The notes below the pieces were generated by a model, which made no database searches, had not been told where the DNA came from, and worked only from the letters and a program-made list of their open reading frames with translations. The translations under genes and the position numbers were made by a program. DNA of 28,753 nucleotides from Plakobranchus ocellatus (Eukaryota; Mollusca; Gastropoda; Plakobranchidae): contig BLXT01001140.1 in assembly GCA_019648995.1 (NCBI GenBank), forward strand, positions 18,311 through 47,063. Reading direction: 5' to 3'. This document shows positions 27,270-28,753 of the stretch, in pieces (position 1 is the first letter of the stretch; each line of letters opens with the position of its first letter).

Positions 27270-28500
27270 CTCTCACAAAGTGCGATTTGTAGTATAAGAA
27301 ACATTTAAGAAAGTGAGAGATAGAGTGTATGAGTGTGTACGTATGCACGAGGGCATGACAGTTTGAAATCACTTTCAAATTACCGGCGGCGAGAGTAAGT
27401 CTTACCAGAATTTTTGCTGTACTGCCTAATGTCTTTAGTTCATATTGGCCTAATTAAATCACTATAGTATAATCAGTGCATAATAGCTGGGATCATGTTG
27501 ATGTGCCATCCGTTTTCCATTTGAATAAAGCTTGAATACAAACTCCATTCCTTGTAGAATTGCCCTGTGGGTTTGAGAACAACATTGCATATCTTTTGTA
27601 AATATTCAACACTATAATAACATTGCATAAGGTTGAGAGCAGTCTTTGAAAAGCTGGGATAAGTCAAGAATACAATTAAAAAAAAAAAAAAACAGATTGG
27701 GAATGAAAATTAAAAACAATTTGACGATGGATGTGCAATCCATTCATCAATTTGTGAGAACGTCAACGCTCCAGTTTTTGCTGTGCATGTTTTGATGTCC
27801 CTCCAGTTGTATTTCACAGGCGGACTGCAGTGAGATGGATAGATCAGTACACTAGCAGTGAGATGGATAGATCAGTACAATAGAAGTCTCTTTGACTGTA
27901 TCATCCTCATTGATCTTCGTTGAGCCTTGATCTGTTTCCCTCGGATAAAACTTAAAAATGAATTTGTTCTGTGCGATGTTTTATTCAAAACTATGTATGG
28001 CTCTTTGTGAACATACAAGTACATACTCTATTTTGGAAGTGCATATATTGTCTGCAATTTTCTATTCTATTGCCATTGAGCATGTACTTCTCTGTAGCAG
28101 TTACAAAAAACTAAACTTGCTGCACTCGTAAGTGACTCAGAGAGACTGGGCAATGAATATTTTGTAGGGGTAAAAATAACAGTTTATTTCAATTACGGAA
28201 AGGGGAAAAGATTGATTTAAAATTGCAAAGATAATGAGAGTGGATATTCTTAGCTCCATGACTATATTTCTGTGACTGCTGTAGACTTAAGAATAATAAA
28301 ATCCAATTTCATGCCTAAGATCTTTCATGTAGAACTAATTTTAAGTTAAATTTAAATGTGATTGGTTCCTTAGTTTTTAAAATAAGACTGAGCCATTTAC
28401 TTTATCTGTGTTCTTAGAATTTTTTTTTTCATTCATGATAATCAGTTTTGTGAAACAAGCCCTCTACTAAACTGCCTTTTGCCATTTTTTATGTACTTGT
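27270..28500 (-). repeat. Distal block of the inverted duplication (right arm)
   Basis: The reverse complement aligns with about 5370-6600 over more than 1.1 kb, with small indels. The similarity appears to fade in the last 250 bp of the window. The open frame 27473-27667 (minus) is a shadow of this similarity. One local difference is a 28-bp tandem duplication at 27827-27882 that is single-copy in the left arm. Confidence 0.7.
27827..27882. repeat. 28-bp tandem duplication
   Basis: Two adjacent copies (27827-27854 and 27855-27882) both begin GCAGTGAGATGGATAGATCA and differ by one or two bases. The left arm has a single copy near 6045-6075, so the duplication arose after the arms diverged. 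Confidence 0.85.
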
Positions 28501-28753
28501 GCTACAACTATGGGTGGGTTGAGCAAGGCAATTGTGATGGTCTATGATAGTCCCACACAAAATATTTTAGACCATAAAAGTTTAAGACACTTAAAAAAAA
28601 AAATATTTTGGCATTAAAGAAGGCTGTGAAAAATACAATATCTTTTAAACTAAGTCTTCTTTGAGAGCACTAAGCATAGATTTTTTTCTTTTCTTAAGTA
28701 GTATTAAGCAAGATTCTTCCAAAATTGTTAGGGGTAAAAAAAAAAAAAAAAAG
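28501..28753. other. Window end, nothing recognised
   Basis: AT-rich sequence ending in an A run. Weak similarity to the reverse complement of about 5220-5370 is possible, and the arm may continue beyond the window. Confidence 0.3.

Overview
The window is AT-rich animal genomic DNA: spliced genes with GT/GC-AG introns, long microsatellites, several decayed non-LTR retrotransposons, tRNA-derived SINEs and small DNA transposons. Dispersed CTAGAT palindromes and the style of the LINE remnants suggest a mollusc, perhaps a gastropod, but that is an inference and not proven. No prokaryotic, viral, rRNA or tRNA gene was found, and nearly all short open frames are chance.

Two gene loci can be supported. 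The left one (minus strand, coding exons 11802-11952 and 9349-9596) encodes a complete 132-residue protein: an N-terminal membrane anchor, a basic/low-complexity linker and a C-terminal C3HC4 RING finger. It is probably a membrane-anchored E3 ubiquitin ligase. The right one (plus strand, exon 22872-23059) is a paralogue of the anchor exon, facing away from the first gene.

The two loci form an inverted (head-to-head) duplication. Going outward from the centre, four pairs of matching blocks occur in the same order and in mirror orientation: anchor exon plus flanking intron (11802-12062 / 22813-23059), an intron block (10637-10929 / 25775-26061), a block 3' of the RING exon (8145-8485 / 26735-27060), and a distal block of more than 1 kb (about 5370-6600 / 27270-28500). 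In the right arm, the place where the RING exon should lie is occupied by a LINE fragment (26094-26570), so the right copy seems to keep the membrane anchor but to have lost its catalytic domain.

Layout: 1-3813 noncoding; 3814-4229 piggyBac-like MITE; 4230-9348 3' flank/UTR of the left gene with a SINE; 9349-12000 left gene; 12063-22812 intergenic core between the divergent genes, holding a (TAG)n array with an assembly gap, a fold-back MITE with 8-bp target duplications, CTAGAT palindromes, two LINE remnants, a small GGGTTRGCCC repeat cluster with a kappaB-like site, and an (AT)n tract; 22872-28753 right paralogue and its decayed arm, with a SINE, a 27-bp minisatellite and a LINE remnant. 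Short N runs at 14282-14325, 18735-18736 and 24625-24627 are assembly gaps.
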